From the NCBI GenBank assembly GCA_025200525.1, contig CM045762.1, positions 122,765,752 through 122,829,751 of the forward strand: 64,000 nt of DNA, read 5' to 3'. Positions within the stretch are counted from its first letter, which is position 1. Every line of letters starts with the position of its first letter. The translations under genes were made by a program, and so were the position numbers. Source of the DNA: Camellia lanceoleosa (taxonomy: Eukaryota > Streptophyta > Magnoliopsida > Ericales > Theaceae). The notes beneath the pieces are model-generated. The model was not told where the DNA came from, ran no database searches, and saw only the letters and a list, made by a program, of their open reading frames with translations. This document shows positions 32,836-45,207 of the stretch, in pieces.

Positions 32836-35589
32836 TTGTGAATGATGATAAAGTTTTTAAAAATCATAGTTTTAAATCGAACCAAACCAAACCACGGTTT
32901 AATTGCTCGGTCTCTTTTGTTTGTAAGATTTTCATAATTTAGTTTGGTTCCAAATTTCACAAAATTGCGTTTTTGGCATATGGTTGTTTTGGCTAAAATA
33001 ATCAAAAGTCAAAATACCCAATCACATCTCTAAGTTTTATATGTTTTTTTTAAGTAAAAGTAAAAAACAACTAAAATAGTCAATTTCTAAACAAGCTCAA
33101 TAGTTCAGTTTGGTTTACTCCTAAACTGAACCAATCCAAATTATGATCATCCCTAGTGTCTCTCATGAAGTGTGTATGTAGAAACAATCGACAGTAATTT
33201 GGACAGAAGAACCAAATTAAAACTAAATTAAATCAAAGTAAAATTTGAGTCAAACTATAGCAGTAAAAAGTGTAATTTACCCAAGTTAATAATATATATT
33301 GATACAGTTTAGTTTGTGTGTGTTTTAGTATTATGTTATAGTTTACATTTCCAATTGAGAGCTAGGTATTCTCTCAGTCAATGTTGTCTACTTTGCCTTT
33401 CTACTGTGATATAGTATTTTGCCAGCCTTTTGGTGATGATGATGATGTCAAATTTTTAAATATATAACATTCTTCCCCATTTTTTTGTTGTCGGGTGTTC
33501 CTACTTCAGCTCTTCACTTTTAGTTACTAGCATTTGTGTTTCTTCAATGAATTCTATGCCCAATTGCCCTCCATAGTCATTGATGAGTATAAATTGCTTC
33601 AATTAACATGACAAGATTTGCAGTTCCACTTGCATGATAAAGCTTATATCGTACCTTCGGTTGTGCCAAATTTGCCTCATGAATTGATCCATCTTAAATT
33701 AATTAATTCCATTTTGTTTTTTCAATTTGTAAATGAGATAGTCAAAATTTGTGTAGCTGTTCAACGGAATAACATTGAATCTTTCAAATCTATTTTAAAA
33801 TTATTATATATTCTAATAGAAATGACTGAATTTAAATACTCATAAAGAGAGTAGGGCTTTGTCAACTTGTGGTGTTACATGTTTTCAGCCAAACAAATCT
33901 AATTATCTAACTTTTGTAGATATTCAAATTATATTCTGGGGCCAAATTCACATTATTGGGATGACCAAACAAGCCCTTGCTGATTTATCTAGTTTTCTTA
34001 AACCCATTTGGGTTTTGTTCTATATTTTACTTGGGGAGATGACATCAAATAAAATCCATTGGAGAACTGGATTTATGTAGCTGATCCCAAGTAATTAGGA
34101 CAGGCTTGAGTTAAGTTCTGGCTCAACTCACCACCATGTTGCAATTTTTTAAAACAGTTGGAATCAATTAAGCCAATAAAAAAGTAAAATCGCTCGTGTT
34201 TGGGGATCAATTACCCATGAAGGCAAACCATACTCTTTGGATTACAATCAATGTGCACTCTTCTTAAGTTAAGCATTCATCCAAATTGTTTGATCATATA
34301 CCTACATTATGCTGTGGTAGATTAGCATGATAATCTTGTTTCTACTTCCCTTCCTCTTTACATATACATGTTTCTGCATGTCCCCAAAATGATTTACTTG
34401 CTTTTTTCTTTGATTCTTTTTCTTGTAATCCATCTTTTCACCAGATGGGAGAACTCAAGAAACTGGTTGAAGAGGGTAAAATAAAGTACATTGGTCTATC
34501 TGAGGCCTCTCCTTCAACAATCAAAAGAGCGCATGCTGTTCATCCAATTACAGCAATACAATTGGAATGGTCTTTATGGACAAGAGATGTGGAGGAAGAA
34601 ATAGTTCCTACTTGCAGGTGAGGCATCTATTCTGCTAAATGACATTTTAGGGAATAACATGAAATCCAAATTGCTAATTTGATATCCGTTGTGATAATTC
34701 AGAGAACTTGGCATTGGGATTGTTGCATACAGTCCTTTAGGAAGAGGATTTTTATCATCAGGACCCAAGCTTGTTGAGAATTTTGCAAATGAAGACTTCC
34801 GAAAGGTTTGTGCAATGTTAATGTCATCGTAACATTGTTGTGAATAGTCGTGACTCTCTCTCTTTGTGCAAACTGTAGAAAAGTAATTGATCTTATAAGC
34901 TGATAAAATGCACCATGTTTTATAAAAATGAGGAGCACTTGTTAGTGAAAGTTTCGTATATAAAACTTATTAAAGTCCTTTTATACTGAAATTGTAATTT
35001 TATAGCCAGTCAGTTGTTTGTTTTCTGCTTCTTTGGGCATAAATTACTTTTGTGCTTCTTGGATTTTGCATTAAACCACATTCTAGTGAACTTTGCCGAC
35101 AAGTGTAACTATTCAATGAAAAACTTTTCACTTTTATCTTTTGGCACAATTTTTTTTTTTATTGTGGATGTAGTTACGTTTATTTCATCCTTCAAACTCT
35201 TAATCCATTGGGAAAACAGGCATTGTGTTGGGTTGTGATGCAACTTCAGAGCTTGTTTTACGTGATCAATCTCTGTATGGCGGATTCATAGTTCTGATGC
35301 TGAATCATGTATTATTTTTTTATTTTTTTGCAGCATCTACCAAGGTTCCAGCCGGAGAATGTGGAGCATAACAAAAACATGTTTGAGCGAGTTAATGAAA
35401 TAGCAGAGAAGAAGGGGTGCACCCCAGGGCAGCTAGCATTGGCATGGGTTCATCACCAAGCACTACTAGAAAAATGACTTTTTGCTACTATATAATTTGC
35501 AACCCCCCCAATTATCAGTCGCAAATAACTAACATATTCCTTATTTTCTTCTATTTATTTTTCCCTTTTCCTTATATTTGCCCTAGCCC

Positions 35590-36240
35590 TTCACAATGAT
35601 CGTTGTCTTTCTCGTGCGCGCTCTCTCTCAGTCTCTCTCTCAGTCTCACACATTGGTATGAATCACTCTCTTCTTTCGATCTCACTCTTTCTGTGTCCCT
35701 CAATCTCTTCTCTCTCTCATTGATGTTCTTCTCAATCTTGTGCTCTCTCTATTTCTTATATTCTAAAAACACAATCAGCTTTTCCTAGTTCTTTTGAATT
35801 CGATCATTGAAGGTACGCTCTCTCTCTCTCTCTCTCAAGTTTCTTTCTCTTCTTCTTGTTTTTCGATTTGAATCAAGACTAGGGTTTCGATCGAGTTCAA
35901 GGTACTCTCTCTCAAGTTCTCTCTCTCTTATTTTCCTTTGTCTCTTGTCATTTTACAATTTGAATATGCTCCTAGGGTTTGGATCGACGGACGACCCTTG
36001 CAATATTCAAAATTTATGATTTCTATTATTCGATTAATGAAATTCAATTTTGTTTTTTCATTTCGATTTTTTTCTTGCTTCTTAAGCCAGAAAATTCAGT
36101 ATGTTTTTATTTGTCTGATCATATTTCTCCATTTTGCCTCTGTTTATCTACTCAGATATTGTCAGAAACTAAAATTGAAGAAATTGAGTTTTATTCTTTA
36201 GCTCTGTTTTTAGTCCCTTAGAATGAAAATTAAGATTAGA
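35590..36240 (+). other. CT-rich segment inside the CACTA element
   Basis: Several (CT)n runs (35620-35645, 35815-35840, 35905-35930) separated by AGGGTTTCGATCGAGTTCAAGG-like sequence resemble a plant promoter and 5' leader, perhaps captured. No protein can be assigned. Confidence 0.35.
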
Positions 36241-36891
36241 GTTTTATGTTGTACATGTTTCATATGATATTTATAGTTTTTGCCTTCGTTTTGTTTGTGA
36301 GAAAATGCCGGAAAAGAAAAAATATGCAGTAAAGTTGTTGACAAATTCTCATGAGATACAAAAGTTTTTGAATATGTAGGACCTTTATATGGTGATTATT
36401 GGTTTAGATAAAGTATATGATAGGTTTCCTATATGGCATTATGAGCTGTTAGATAGATATAATGTGGATAGTTTTGGAAAATAAAGGAGCATTAGTTAGA
36501 TATGTTGATGTAATTTTATAAATATATATATATATATATGTGTATTTGAGTTGTAACTATTGTTTAAACAGAGGAGAAACATGTGAATTTCTAATAGTAA
36601 TAGGTTTACATAAAAAAAATCAATGCCAAGTCCTTATCTTTTTGCGTTAGTTACAAATGAATTGGTGCTATGTTCATCAATACAGTTGAGTACATTGTGT
36701 ACTATCACGAATTGATGGCATAATGCACTGTGGTAATTGATCTAACACTTCTGAGTTGAATGTGGTGCTTAAGAGCCCATATTCGACGTTTGAAACCTAG
36801 ATAGAAGGCCTTTTCTTATTAATTTAACAAGTTTTGTAAGTCAGTATGAAATGGGTCTGTAGTTTCTTTTTCCATTTTAGATTGTGTAGCT

Positions 36892-37870
36892 GCTACACTG
36901 AGGAAGATGGCTCAAAAGAATGCCCTTGGTCGGAAATTGCCTAGTGTTGAAATTCTTGGTTACACAACCATGATTTGTTATGATAAAACGGGTACCCTGA
37001 CTACAAATCAGATGGCAGCAACAAAGCTTGTGGCTATAGTTCCCAGGGCAAACGTTGTCCGGATTTTTAATGTGGAAGGGACCATATATAATCCTTTCGA
37101 TAGAAAAATTCAAGACTGGCCTGTGGGTAGAATTGATGCTAATCTCCAAATGATTGCAAAGATTGCTGCTGTGTGCAATGACGTTGGCATTGAACAATTA
37201 TGTAGCTACTGGAATGCCTACTGAGGCCACTTTGAAGGTTAGATTTTCTGATTTTGTTTCTTGTGGTTTAAAATCAAGTTCGCCTTTATAGTTAAATTTA
37301 TAGAAAAAGAAGAAGAAAGAAATAAAAAGCACTGGAATCTAGTGTCATATTCCCCAAATTGCTAAGAGTATTGAGGCTAGATTTACCCTTTAAAACATTA
37401 GTTTCATCCATTTGTTTCAATAATCCATGCTTTGCTATGTCATAAACACGAGACACAATACTACATAAATTGTTTGCAGAGAGTGCTAAGTTGAAGTAGC
37501 TGCAAAGCAATAACTATTGAACTGAAGCAATTTTCTCATCATGATTGTTTATGTTTTTTCAGGTTGTGGTTCAGAAAATGGGACTTCCTGATGGATTGGA
37601 TTCTGGTACATCTAAAGGTTATATGGCGATGTTCTACGTAAGTTACAATCATAACTTATGTTTATGTTGTATACTAAACATGTTTACGTTGTTTACTAAA
37701 CATGTTTACGTGGCTACTAATGTGTTCCATTTAATTTTATGTAATTGAAGGTTGTTGTCGGACGTGGAGTAAGATTGAAAAATAGATTGCCACTCTTGAG
37801 TTTGACCGTGATAGGAAATTGATGGGAGTTATAGTGAGTTCCAGCTCAGGAAGAAGCCATTGCTTGTAAA
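36892..37870 (+). pseudogene. Captured ER-type (P-IIA) calcium ATPase fragment
   Basis: Exon-like blocks at 36892-37238, 37563-37640 and 37755-37870. The first has the P-type ATPase phosphorylation motif DKTGTLT ([18 protein letters not shown]) and [19 protein letters not shown]. The second starts VVVQKMGLPDG. The third has ATLEFDRDRKLMGVIVSSSS. These match plant endoplasmic-reticulum Ca2+-ATPases (ECA type), which pump calcium into the ER. A frameshift near 37196, an in-frame stop before ATLEF and changes after SSSSG break it. Transmembrane segments and the rest of the pump are absent. Introns retained, so genomic capture. Confidence 0.85.
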
Positions 37871-39774
37871 GGGGCATACACCACCTTTTCCCTCCCTCAC
37901 TCTTCTTTCATTCAACCACGTGGAGTTTTATAGTTTTTAATTCGATATATTGTCACACGAGAGGGCTGATTTTCTGATAAGAATTGCAAAACTATAAAAT
38001 GCGGTTCCACCATTTTTATCTTTGTTTCAATTTTTTTAGTCTCTTTGCTAGTATTTTTTTCTACTTCAACTTGCGTGCAAGATAGATTGTGAACAAATTT
38101 ACTTGGAACTTTAATGGAGAAGAGTATGATGAATGGGTGCCCAATGAACAAACAGAAAAAGGGTTGATAGGCCATGGGATCTTGCTACAATTTCTACACT
38201 TCTAACACTAATATGGAAGCACTAAGTTATTTAACTTTTGAAAGGATTCACCATGGTCTAATTTTTGACTTGCAATCATTTTCCAACTGTTTGCACTCTT
38301 GCTTAGTGGAGTATTTTTTTTTATAGTCTTTTACTAGGTAACACACGGTGGTAGTTAAATTTCTTGTTTGGCTACAAGACCTGGTAATTTTAATCTCTGT
38401 TTAGAATGCCTTTACAGTATGAGAGTAGCAATGATGTGATATTTAATGGACATTACATGCAGACAGATAGAGACAGTGTCTATATATAATTAAATAATTC
38501 AACACAGCTACACTTGTTCAAGTAGAGGCTACAATGTCATCAATACAATACCCAAAGTAGAGTAATTAGATTAATTATTAGATCATACTCTGTTTATGAC
38601 TTACTTGAGAATGTTAATATCTTGATGAAGTATATAGAATTTCAAATAACAAACAGTTTCTTTAGTAAATATATAATTGCTAAATAAAGTTGGTTTGTAC
38701 TAGGCCAGGTGTTCCTTGCTTTAAGTCGGCATACATGAATTTTTATGTACCTAACATTGGACATATTAGCATAATTTCAACAGAAAATTAATTTCTTAGC
38801 CATACAAGGAATAATGTCATTTAATTATGAAAATTGTTACTTGGATACACCTGAGGTTATGGACTACAGGAATCAGAGACCTTATTTGAAAGATTTTTTT
38901 TTGAAATTTTATAAAAAGTAAGTCTATCCATGTGGTAGAGCTCATGGTTTGTCACGCACTCTCATTTTGATTAGTTCACTTTGGCCACTAAAGAACACAC
39001 ATGGCATGTGTGTCTTTCTCTAACACACTCCCACATGTAAAGATCAGAACAAAACACCTAGAAGTAAATGCACTGGTTGAATGGCAGATATCAAATACGA
39101 TGAATTTGGGTCAAGTAGAGTGCTTATCTTTGACTGGCATGATTGATTCTATCTAGTGGAATTTTGATGTAAAAAATTAACTGTTAGATTACCATGCAGT
39201 GCTTGATCAAATGTAGCCATCCTATAGGGCTTGTATACATGATCAGAAATAAGCGTAAGTTTTTTCCTGTGGGGTTTGTTAGAGAAAGACACACGCAGCA
39301 TGTGTTCTTTAGATTACCGTGATAGCTTTTTCCCTTTTTTAAACATAAGTTAACTGTAGCAAAATTTTCTCTCTTGATTTGTAACTACTATCAAGACCAA
39401 TTAATATCTTCATCGTTTTATCAGAATCAATGAAGATCCTCCACATGTAGGTTTATGGGTTTGCTTGTAGTTGGTTTTTGGTGCCATTCTGCATATGTAT
39501 GTGCATTTTAGTTATGTTTTGAGAAGAAGGCCTTTTCTTATAAAATCTGGTGAGTGTTTTATTTTATTTTTAAGATAATGCTAGTGTGACTAAAATCTAT
39601 GGCATGCATATGAAATGCGATTTATGCTGTGTCATTTTATTGTAGTTCTATTCTGTGAGTGCAGAATTTTGATATCAATATAACATTGGATTAGGACCAT
39701 AAATCCTGCTTAAGGCTGATTAGTTTTAGCAGTTCATCCTCCAGTAGAACACTGGGACACTATTTTGTTGTTCT

Positions 39775-39904
39775 TGTGACTATGACACTAGGGACATCAA
39801 TGGCTGCTCATCAAGGAACAGTAGCTATGGCTGCTCATCAAATATGCTTACAAGTATGGTTGGCTGTATCTCTCCTTATGGATGCACTGGCAACATCTGG
39901 TCAA
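39775..39904 (+). pseudogene. Captured MATE transporter exon (DTX-like)
   Basis: One exon translates to TLGTSMAAHQG and then AMAAHQICLQVWLAVSLLMD with ALATSGQ, ending at a GTACAT donor. I recognise this as the region of a plant MATE (DETOXIFICATION) efflux protein of the plastid-type group (DTX44/45-like), which exports organic compounds by cation antiport. Only about 43 of the usual 500 or so residues are present. Confidence 0.72.
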
Positions 39905-41389
39905 GTACATAATTCTATTTGTAAAGAAATTTTGTTAAATTGTTATACGCTCTCTCAATACATATCTATAATCTTTGGACTATCATGTTCCCATTAAAAT
40001 TCATATTATCTGAGTTGGGATGGAACTTTACTTGATGCTGATTCCACTTAATACCGTCAGAACATGATCTGTGGTTTTTATATTTTATTTGTCTTATTAT
40101 CTGTGATGTTCATGTGATTTTGATATTATCTATCATTTTTTTACTGTCCCATTTAAAGATATTCCTGTCACCTAGTTTTACTTGCCATAAATTTTGGAAT
40201 TATACAAAATACTTAGTCTCATCATTTACAGAATTCTGGTAGAGAAGTAGTTCCTTGAGTAGTTTCCATATTGTGGTTGTGTCATTCGCTTAGCTGAATG
40301 AGTTCAAACCTTCATGTTACAACTTTTCAATTAAAAATAAAATCAAAACTTTGAAAGTTTATAGCTTTATGATTGCAGTTAAATCATTGCTAGCATATTG
40401 GGTCTCGGAGACATTAGCATTATGAAACATTCCAACTTTAATCGTATGTTTAATGATGGATGCTAATTAGTTTCTCTCCATTTTCTCTCCATCTTGCAGC
40501 TTGTAAACTTAATATGGTCAAGGAAGATGGATTGGGTTTCTAAAAGTTGAGTGGAACAGAGCTATTATATCAAGATGTAAGTGGTTCCTATTTAGCAATA
40601 ATCAAGAAAAGTCTATTTCTAGGAAGTTATGTTTTTTTAATATATATTTGATGCAGTAGAGTCATAGTGGGTTAAAACATGAGCTGTTATAACTAAGCAA
40701 TAGTGGGATTACTAGTAATAATCTAGTCTCTAAAAGTTATTAATAAATCTGCTATACATAAGCTTGGATATGGTCAAACTACCTATGTATCATTATATCT
40801 TCCTCTTCTCATCACATCATTCTTATTCATGTCATTGCTCTTGATGATCGGATGTGTAACTATAGAAGGAAATATAGAGAGTATGCTTTAGTTGAAATGG
40901 GCTTGAAGGAGCTTGTTTCATGTGGATTTTAATTTCATGTTTTTAGGCTATTCATTTCATGTTTTTAGGTTACTCTTTATAGAAACACCAACCTGAGCCG
41001 CCAATATTGTTTTTGAACTTTCAACCAAATGATCATGGGCTTGTTGAAGCAGTTCTTGTCTTCTAAGAAGCTCCTCTTATTCGTTCAAAAAAGAAAGAAG
41101 CTCCTCTTGTTTTCTATTCCCAAGTTCAGCAAATTCTTGCAGAATACCCTTGTAAACAAAGAAAAAAAAAGAAAATATTCATAGGGAGGACCTTGATGGA
41201 ACTTTTTTGAATTTGATGTTCTTTTTTTTTTTTTTTTTTCCGTTTTACCTGTTCTCTTCTAGAGCCTGCAACTGAAATTTAGTTAGTGACTGAAGACCCT
41301 CAAAAGCCAATGATTGCACATGACCCATTTGTGTTTCTTAACTGATTGATTGTCTGTTATCTGAATCTATTTCCAACCTTTGTGTGTTT

Positions 41390-41600
41390 GATTATGAATT
41401 ACTGTGTTGTTAATTATGAAACATTGTCATGTGAGTTATGGCATTGTTTTGATTATGATCTAAGAGTTGTTTGTTTATATCTCATGTGATATTTGATTAT
41501 AATTCAAAAAAATTGTTTTAGTTATGACTTTCATAGTATTGAGTTATGCCATTTGTGATAACCAAACTCACAATTAGCATTACCCATATATGTAAATAAT
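41390..41600. repeat. GATTATGA/GTTATG-rich stretch
   Basis: Resembles the TTATGATT-rich parts at 12760-13080 and the intronic MITEs; may be a fourth, degraded member. Confidence 0.35.
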
Positions 41601-41779
41601 GATAGAACTTTCTTCCATCTCCATCTTACTCTACTGATAGAAGCTACTTAATTATATAGTATACTAGTAGTTGGGTTTGTTGCTTATTGTTTATTGTTTC
41701 AGACCTTCAGTACCAGTGAACAATGACTTCACAGTTTATTGTTTGCTTAAAAATGGTTTCACATATTTCTCTTATATTT

Positions 41780-42000
41780 AGGAAGAACAGACTGCTTTTG
41801 AAGAGCGATCTGAGAAACAATTAACTTTATCTCGATGGAAGCTCTGTTAATGGTCACCTTTTAGCTTGTGTGCACTTCAGTTTGTGTGTGCATGCTTGAT
41901 GCTAGATGAAGTACCAATGGAACTCACCTTCATAATTATCATAATTAATTAATTTTTTTTTGTTGCAGCAAGTATTGCTAGCAGTGAAGAAGGCTGAGAT
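41780..42000 (+). other. Unassigned exon-like segments in the CACTA element
   Basis: Short open blocks after AG acceptors at 41782 (EEQTAFEERSEKQLTLSRWK) and 41970 (QVLLAVKKAEIKATTS) look like exons, but I cannot place them. Confidence 0.3.
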
Positions 42001-42019
42001 AAAAGCTACCACATCGCTA

Positions 42020-42175
42020 GCTGTCCCACATCGGTTATAAAGCCTTTGTGCTCCTACCACGTCCTTTATAAATATTAACCGTAGTTAGTTGCCTAACCTT
42101 TTCTCAATCGCTTGCTCCCCACATTGGTTGTAAAGCCTTTATGCTCCCCACATTGGTAGAGGAGCTCTTAATGAG
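42020..42175. repeat. Degenerate repeat with an snRNA-promoter-like USE motif
   Basis: GTCCCACATCG (42023-42033) equals the plant snRNA upstream sequence element consensus, and a TTTATAAATA box follows about 31 bp later. The unit TCCCACATCGGTTATAAAGCC recurs degenerately at about 42117 and 42150. No snRNA sequence follows, so it is more likely repeat DNA. Confidence 0.35.
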
Positions 42176-42474
42176 TGAATCTGTAATTAAGGTAAGCTGC
42201 TGCTTTCTAGATTTTCCTGTTCAGTCTCTGGATTCATTCATGGGTAACCATACTTATGATGATTTGTGTGCAGTTTTTGTTCTATTGACTATCTTATATA
42301 GTTTAGGTGCTTAATCAGGTGGTTTGACAAATCTATTACAGTTTTTATGTTTTATTGAAGTATCCATTGAAGTGTTTTTATAGTTTTTAAGGTTTATTTC
42401 TGGATGCCCTTCCCTTCTAAATTTCATAATTCGGTAATCATGCACTATCTGATCATTGTGCTTTATAACTTCAG

Positions 42475-44040
42475 GTTTATGGAGCTCTACGTATGTCTGT
42501 AAAAATGTTCTTAATGTGGAATTCAACAATGCTTATAGATGGTGGTGGAGATGCAAATGTGGAGACATCTTTGGTTGAAGCTAGTAATCTAGTTGTTCTC
42601 AGGGTGCTGTGCTGCAGTGATAAACCTTGACCATTGTGTATATTATGATACTCATCAGCACTCATTGATGACATGCTTTTCTATTTTTCTTTATCAGGAA
42701 TCATCTATCATACATTCTAATGCAAACTTGGAGTTCATGGACAAGGTTTGCTAAACCTATCAGGACCAGGAGATTGTATGGAGGCACAACGTCTAGTTTT
42801 GTCATTGTTCTATCGTATCAATGTAAGTGGATGTCTCATTATAATTGTTCATTTTTTATTGTTGTCTTCAAGGGTATTTAAAGCATTTAGTTCCCCCTCC
42901 CGGAATTACTGACTGGTTATGGATCTGTTCTTTTTTACTTATTAATTTTTGTTAACATCGTTTTTCATCTTAGTGTGCTTGCTTATTTTTTGATTTGTAG
43001 TTTAAGTAAGTTGAGTATGGGAAGCTTGACTTGTCTCACTCAGTTGCTCATCCACTATAAGTTTCTACATTATTGTCTATTTAAAATGATTTTTCTTGGT
43101 AATTACAGTCAACTAAGGTCAATATCTTTCAATTGTTGTCAGTTCTCTGATGCGTAACTTGTCCTGATCTTAAGGCTTAAACTGATCAATGCTTTCATTT
43201 AATACAAATGCAGACGCCTTATTGGCCCTTTTCACTCTCTAGGGGGTTTGAAGTGCCTTTTCTTAACTATTAAGCCATTATTTGCTTTCATATTTGATGG
43301 TCGTGTAAGCTTGATACTTCTTTTTGTCCACTGGTTAATTTTGTTTTATTATGACATAGAAAGAGACTTTTATGGCAGTGGCAGATTGTTGTAAATTGCT
43401 CAAATCCTAATGAGTTGTCAATGTCTTAATTAGAATCTAAGATGCGCACAATATACTATTTATTAATTAAAAAAAAAAAAGAGAAAGGATGTGTATAATA
43501 TATTTTCTAGTTTGTTAATATTGAATTCCATGTATTGTACTGAATGAATCTCTCTTTTTTCCTTCGTTTGTCCTTTTTCCTCTCCTTAAATGAAGCTTGG
43601 ACTTGGATGCATTCATGAGGTCCTCTAGAAGATGCAAAAGCGATCTTTGTGTAAGTTTGTCTTTGTTTCTTTTGATCTAAAACACTTGTTCGATCTTTGT
43701 TCTAATGATTTAGCTAAATACATATTTTAATGGATGTTAGGACTCCAAGGTCGAATCTGTGAACTTCAAAGTTGCCCCATTGAACTACTTCATCCGCTGA
43801 AGATTGCAATGTCAACTCTTCATTATCCTTCACCATTCGGTGTTTGTCTAGTAAAAATGTTTATTGATTGGGTTCGTGTTTATTTATATAGGCATTTTAA
43901 CATCTTTATCCATCGCTTCTTTAGATTTGCCGAGTTGAGGATATCCTTGTTGAAGGTAGTATAGAAGGATCCGTTGTTCATTTCCATAGGGCAAGAACTA
44001 TAGCTATTGATTCTCTTGGAGCAATTAGTGCATCGTGAAT
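42475..44040 (+). pseudogene. Captured fragment of a large plant glycine-rich protein gene
   Basis: Blocks at 42475-42603, 42698-42822, 43740-43830 and 43927-44037 translate to VYGALRMSVKMFLMW and IDGGGDANVETSLVEASNLV, then ESSIIHSNANLEF, LNLSGPGD, EAQRLVLSLFYRIN, a CELQSCPIELLHP block, and ILVEGSIEGSVVHFHRARTI. From memory these are conserved in a plant family of about 1,400 residues annotated as glycine-rich or ephrin type-B receptor-like (for example At5g11700). Their function is unknown; they are predicted membrane or secreted proteins. Frameshifts occur in the second block (near 42743) and third block (near 43797). Splice sites are kept. Confidence 0.75.
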
Positions 44041-44329
44041 GGGTATGTATTTTGTCTTTACTTAAAAGTTGTGTTAAATAATATTTATCAAAAAAGTTCA
44101 TTAAATAATGATTTATTGGCAAACTTACGTGTTCGCTTCTCTCTGCAAGATCTTTAGTAATTGGTGTGGTGTATTCTCTACTCTGTACATTTACTTCCTT
44201 GAAGGGGGAAATAATCGTGTTTTCATGTAAAGAGGAAAACAAATTGTCCTAAGAATGCATTATTTCAGATGATGTAATTATATTCCAGTTTTAATCGAAC
44301 AGTTGATGTTGGGAGCCAAAGATTATGTT

Positions 44330-44333
<4 letters not shown>

Positions 44334-44367
<34 letters not shown>
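44334..44367. repeat. Poly(T) run
   Basis: About 34 T in a row inside the CACTA element, just before an AT-rich stretch. Confidence 0.85.
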
Positions 44368-44368
<1 letters not shown>

Positions 44369-44539
44369 AGGACTTGAATTTTTTAGTGCAGTATATTTAA
44401 GGATGGTTAATGAATAATGTTTATTATAAATTTAATTAATTTGTTAATTTTGTTATTTTTCATTTACAAAAAATTATTTGGTGCTTGTAATTGATTTTTT
44501 ATTGTAACAAACCCATATATGATTTTTTTTTAATAAATA

Positions 44540-44800
44540 ATTATTTGCGACAGTAAAACAATGGTCGCTAAAAGTGTTTTTTATTTTTTTATTTTTTTTG
44601 CGACGGCAAAATAACTGTCGCAAAAAGTAATTTAGGCGGTCGCAAATAATTTGCGACCGTTGCTTTGCCGTCGCAAAAAGTATTTGCCACCCCCACATTT
44701 GCGTCCCCCATGTGCGGTCGCATAGGCCGTCGCAAAAAGTCTTTTGCGACTGTATTTTTATTATTTGCGACGGCATGCGGCGGTCGCAAAAAGTGTTTTT
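44540..44800. repeat. Subterminal repeat array of the CACTA element
   Basis: About a dozen copies of TTTGCGAC(G/C)G or its complement in 260 bp. Such motifs bind the transposase in En/Spm elements. The left end has only two or three degenerate copies. Confidence 0.75.
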
Positions 44801-45201
44801 TTTAGTAGTGAAGGGAGTGACGTGTGTCCTATTCCCGGCACCACCAAGATTGCAAACTTGGATCAGAACATTGGAGCTTTGTCGGTAAAACTAACACCGG
44901 AAGAAGTGTCTGAACTTGAATCCATTGCATCAGCTGATGCAGTTAAGGGAGATAGGTATGCGGATGGCCTGAAATTTACTTGGAAGAATTCAAACACCCC
45001 ACCCTTGTCCTCATGGATATCTTAAGAAATACATATTTCACTTGTGTTGGTTGTTCCTTTGGAGTTGTAAAAGAACTTGGTTTTGTGATCCTCTCTTTTT
45101 GGAGTGTGTGTAATCTGTATTTGGTTTTTATGTGAGACCATGTTAAGGGTGATGTGAGAAGTGAAGGGACCTTCATTTTGTCCATCACCATTGGAGCTAT
45201 A

Positions 45202-45207
45202 AATAAA
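45202..45207 (+). promoter_or_regulatory. Polyadenylation signal AATAAA, AKR copy 2
   Basis: Same context as downstream of copy 1, now about 180 bases after the stop. Confidence 0.5.

Larger units (their letters stand above)
35461..44810. mobile_element. 9,350-bp gene-capturing CACTA element in the last AKR exon
   Basis: Left end CACTACTAGAAAAATGACTT and right end (inverted) CACTACTAAAAAAAACACTT are followed on both sides by TTTGC. The flanks carry AAG on both sides (35458-35460, 44811-44813), the 3-bp duplication expected of CACTA elements. Exon sequence is continuous across the site once one AAG is removed. The right 290 bp hold a dense array of TTTGCGACGG-type subterminal motifs. No transposase-like frame was seen, so it is non-autonomous. 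Its interior carries three recognisable host-gene fragments with introns, all on the plus strand. Confidence 0.93.
29188..45025 (+). pseudogene. Aldo-keto reductase (AKR13/perakine reductase-like), copy 2, split by a CACTA element
   Basis: Exons: 29188-29400, 29492-29692, 34445-34617, 34703-34805, then 35334-35460 and 44814-45025 as one exon split by the insertion. Together the exons sum to 1,029 bp, a normal 342-residue AKR with no stop or shift. Asp and Tyr of [10 protein letters not shown], Lys of ELASKFG and His of YYQHRID are present. The C-terminal exon has CPIPGTTK, typical of the cofactor phosphate-binding region. Predicted role: cytosolic NADPH-dependent carbonyl reduction; the natural substrate is not known. 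The 9.35-kb CACTA element cuts the last exon after HHQ, so an unspliced transcript would lose the last 71 residues or so. Copy 2 differs from copy 1 at several loop residues near the active site. Confidence 0.9.

Noticed and set aside
42023..42200. A U-snRNA gene
   Set aside because: The promoter-like motif is there, but the sequence downstream does not match the start of U1-U5 as I know them.
35461..44810. A functional calcium ATPase or MATE gene inside the AKR locus
   Set aside because: Only a few exons of each are present, with stops and frameshifts, inside a transposon with a target duplication.
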